From Chloroflexota bacterium (GTDB taxonomy: Bacteria; Chloroflexota; UBA4733): a stretch of 6,268 bases of DNA. Position numbers and translations under genes: made by a program. Within the stretch, counting starts at the first letter, position 1; each line of letters begins with the position of its first letter. The notes under the pieces are model-generated. The model had not been told where the DNA came from. It made no database searches and was given only the letters and a program-made list of their open reading frames with translations. The stretch covers positions 1 to 6,268 of the forward strand of contig JAICXR010000211.1 of NCBI GenBank assembly GCA_025980355.1, read 5' to 3'. This document shows positions 5,995 through 6,268 of this stretch, in pieces.

Positions 5995-6268
5995 TTACCG
6001 CCCGATGATCCGGATCAGGAGCACTCCGAACCAGTAGAGCACCGTCAGGAAGCCGCCCAGCACGAGCGGGGAGATCAAGTCGGCGCCGGGGGTGATCACC
6101 ATGGACACGCCGAAGATGATGAAGATCGCGATCCGGAACTTCTGGATGAAGTAGCGGGAGGTGACGACCCCGAGCAAGGAGAAACCGACCATGAAGATCG
6201 GCAGCTCAAACGTGATCCCGAAGATGACGGCGATGAGCGCGATGAACATGATGTACTTGTCGATGTCC
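5995..6268 (-). CDS. tatC: Sec-independent protein translocase TatC, C-terminal part (partial)
   Basis: TatC is the membrane receptor for twin-arginine signal peptides and forms the core of the Tat export complex. The visible 90 residues run in from the right edge in the same frame (DIDKYIMFIAL...) and end at the TAA at 5997-5995. They cover three hydrophobic segments that match the last three helices of the six-helix family. Diagnostic points are FGITFELPIFMV, holding the conserved Phe-Glu-x-Pro (the Glu sits in the TatB/TatA contact helix); a basic periplasm-to-cytoplasm stretch (SRYFIQKFRIAIF); and the ITPGADLISPLVLGGFLTVLYW block, equivalent to the TPPD...LLLAIPLYLLYE region. The protein stops soon after the last helix (LIRIIGR), which is normal. 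The start lies outside the window. It is on the same strand as the ABC operon, which follows after about 140 bp. Confidence 0.92.
   Translation of the reverse strand, partial: DIDKYIMFIALIAVIFGITFELPIFMVGFSLLGVVTSRYFIQKFRIAIFIIFGVSMVITPGADLISPLVLGGFLTVLYWFGVLLIRIIGR

Noticed and set aside
5980..5996. Small hairpin (AACTG-CGGA-CAGTT) followed by a T run on the plus strand
   Set aside because: The stem is only 5 bp and the T run is on the strand with no gene reading toward it. For tatC (minus) the tract would come before the hairpin, so it does not work as a terminator for that gene.

Overview
The window is a GC-rich, densely packed piece of bacterial chromosome. It holds four complete protein-coding genes on the minus strand or overlapping each other, one small gene on the plus strand, and a gene cut off at each end. 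I see no mobile elements, CRISPR arrays, rRNA or tRNA genes. The aerobic caa3-type oxidase subunit, the Tat translocase subunit, the ABC-2 transporter with a large extracytoplasmic partner, and the heavy GC bias fit a free-living aerobic bacterium. My best guess is Chloroflexota (Thermomicrobia- or Ktedonobacteria-like), with Actinobacteriota or Deinococcota as alternatives. This guess rests on gene style only and is weak.

Layout from left to right. Positions 1-35 (minus) hold the first codons of a gene that overlaps the coxB stop by ATGA; cytochrome oxidase subunit I is the expected product. Positions 32-997 (minus) encode subunit II of a caa3-type cytochrome c oxidase, with a complete CuA site and a fused C-terminal cytochrome c domain. 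Positions 998-1139 are a divergent control region with a GC-rich inverted repeat directly against a TACACT hexamer. Positions 1140-1508 (plus) encode a small DksA/TraR-type zinc-finger protein. After a 17-bp convergent gap with a hairpin, positions 5855 down to 1526 (minus) form a tightly coupled three-gene operon read in this order: a large secreted and membrane-anchored protein of unassigned function, an ABC ATPase, and an ABC-2 permease. Adjacent genes overlap by 4 nt (GTGA and ATGA). Positions 5856-5994 are the operon leader, with a second TACACT hexamer and nested inverted repeats. Positions 5995-6268 (minus) are the C-terminal third of TatC.

How the genes may work together. CoxB and the gene after it are the electron-input part of a terminal oxidase. 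The three-gene operon looks like one machine: a cytoplasmic ATPase and a membrane permease joined to an extracytoplasmic protein with a CARDB/Ig-like domain, a glutamine-amidotransferase-like domain, two central membrane helices and a long beta-rich C-terminal region. The layout recalls GldA-GldF-GldG and NosD-NosF-NosY, in which an ABC-2 motor serves a protein outside the membrane rather than plainly moving a solute. This is the least described system in the window. The zinc-finger protein may tune transcription, but nothing ties it to either neighbouring operon beyond position.
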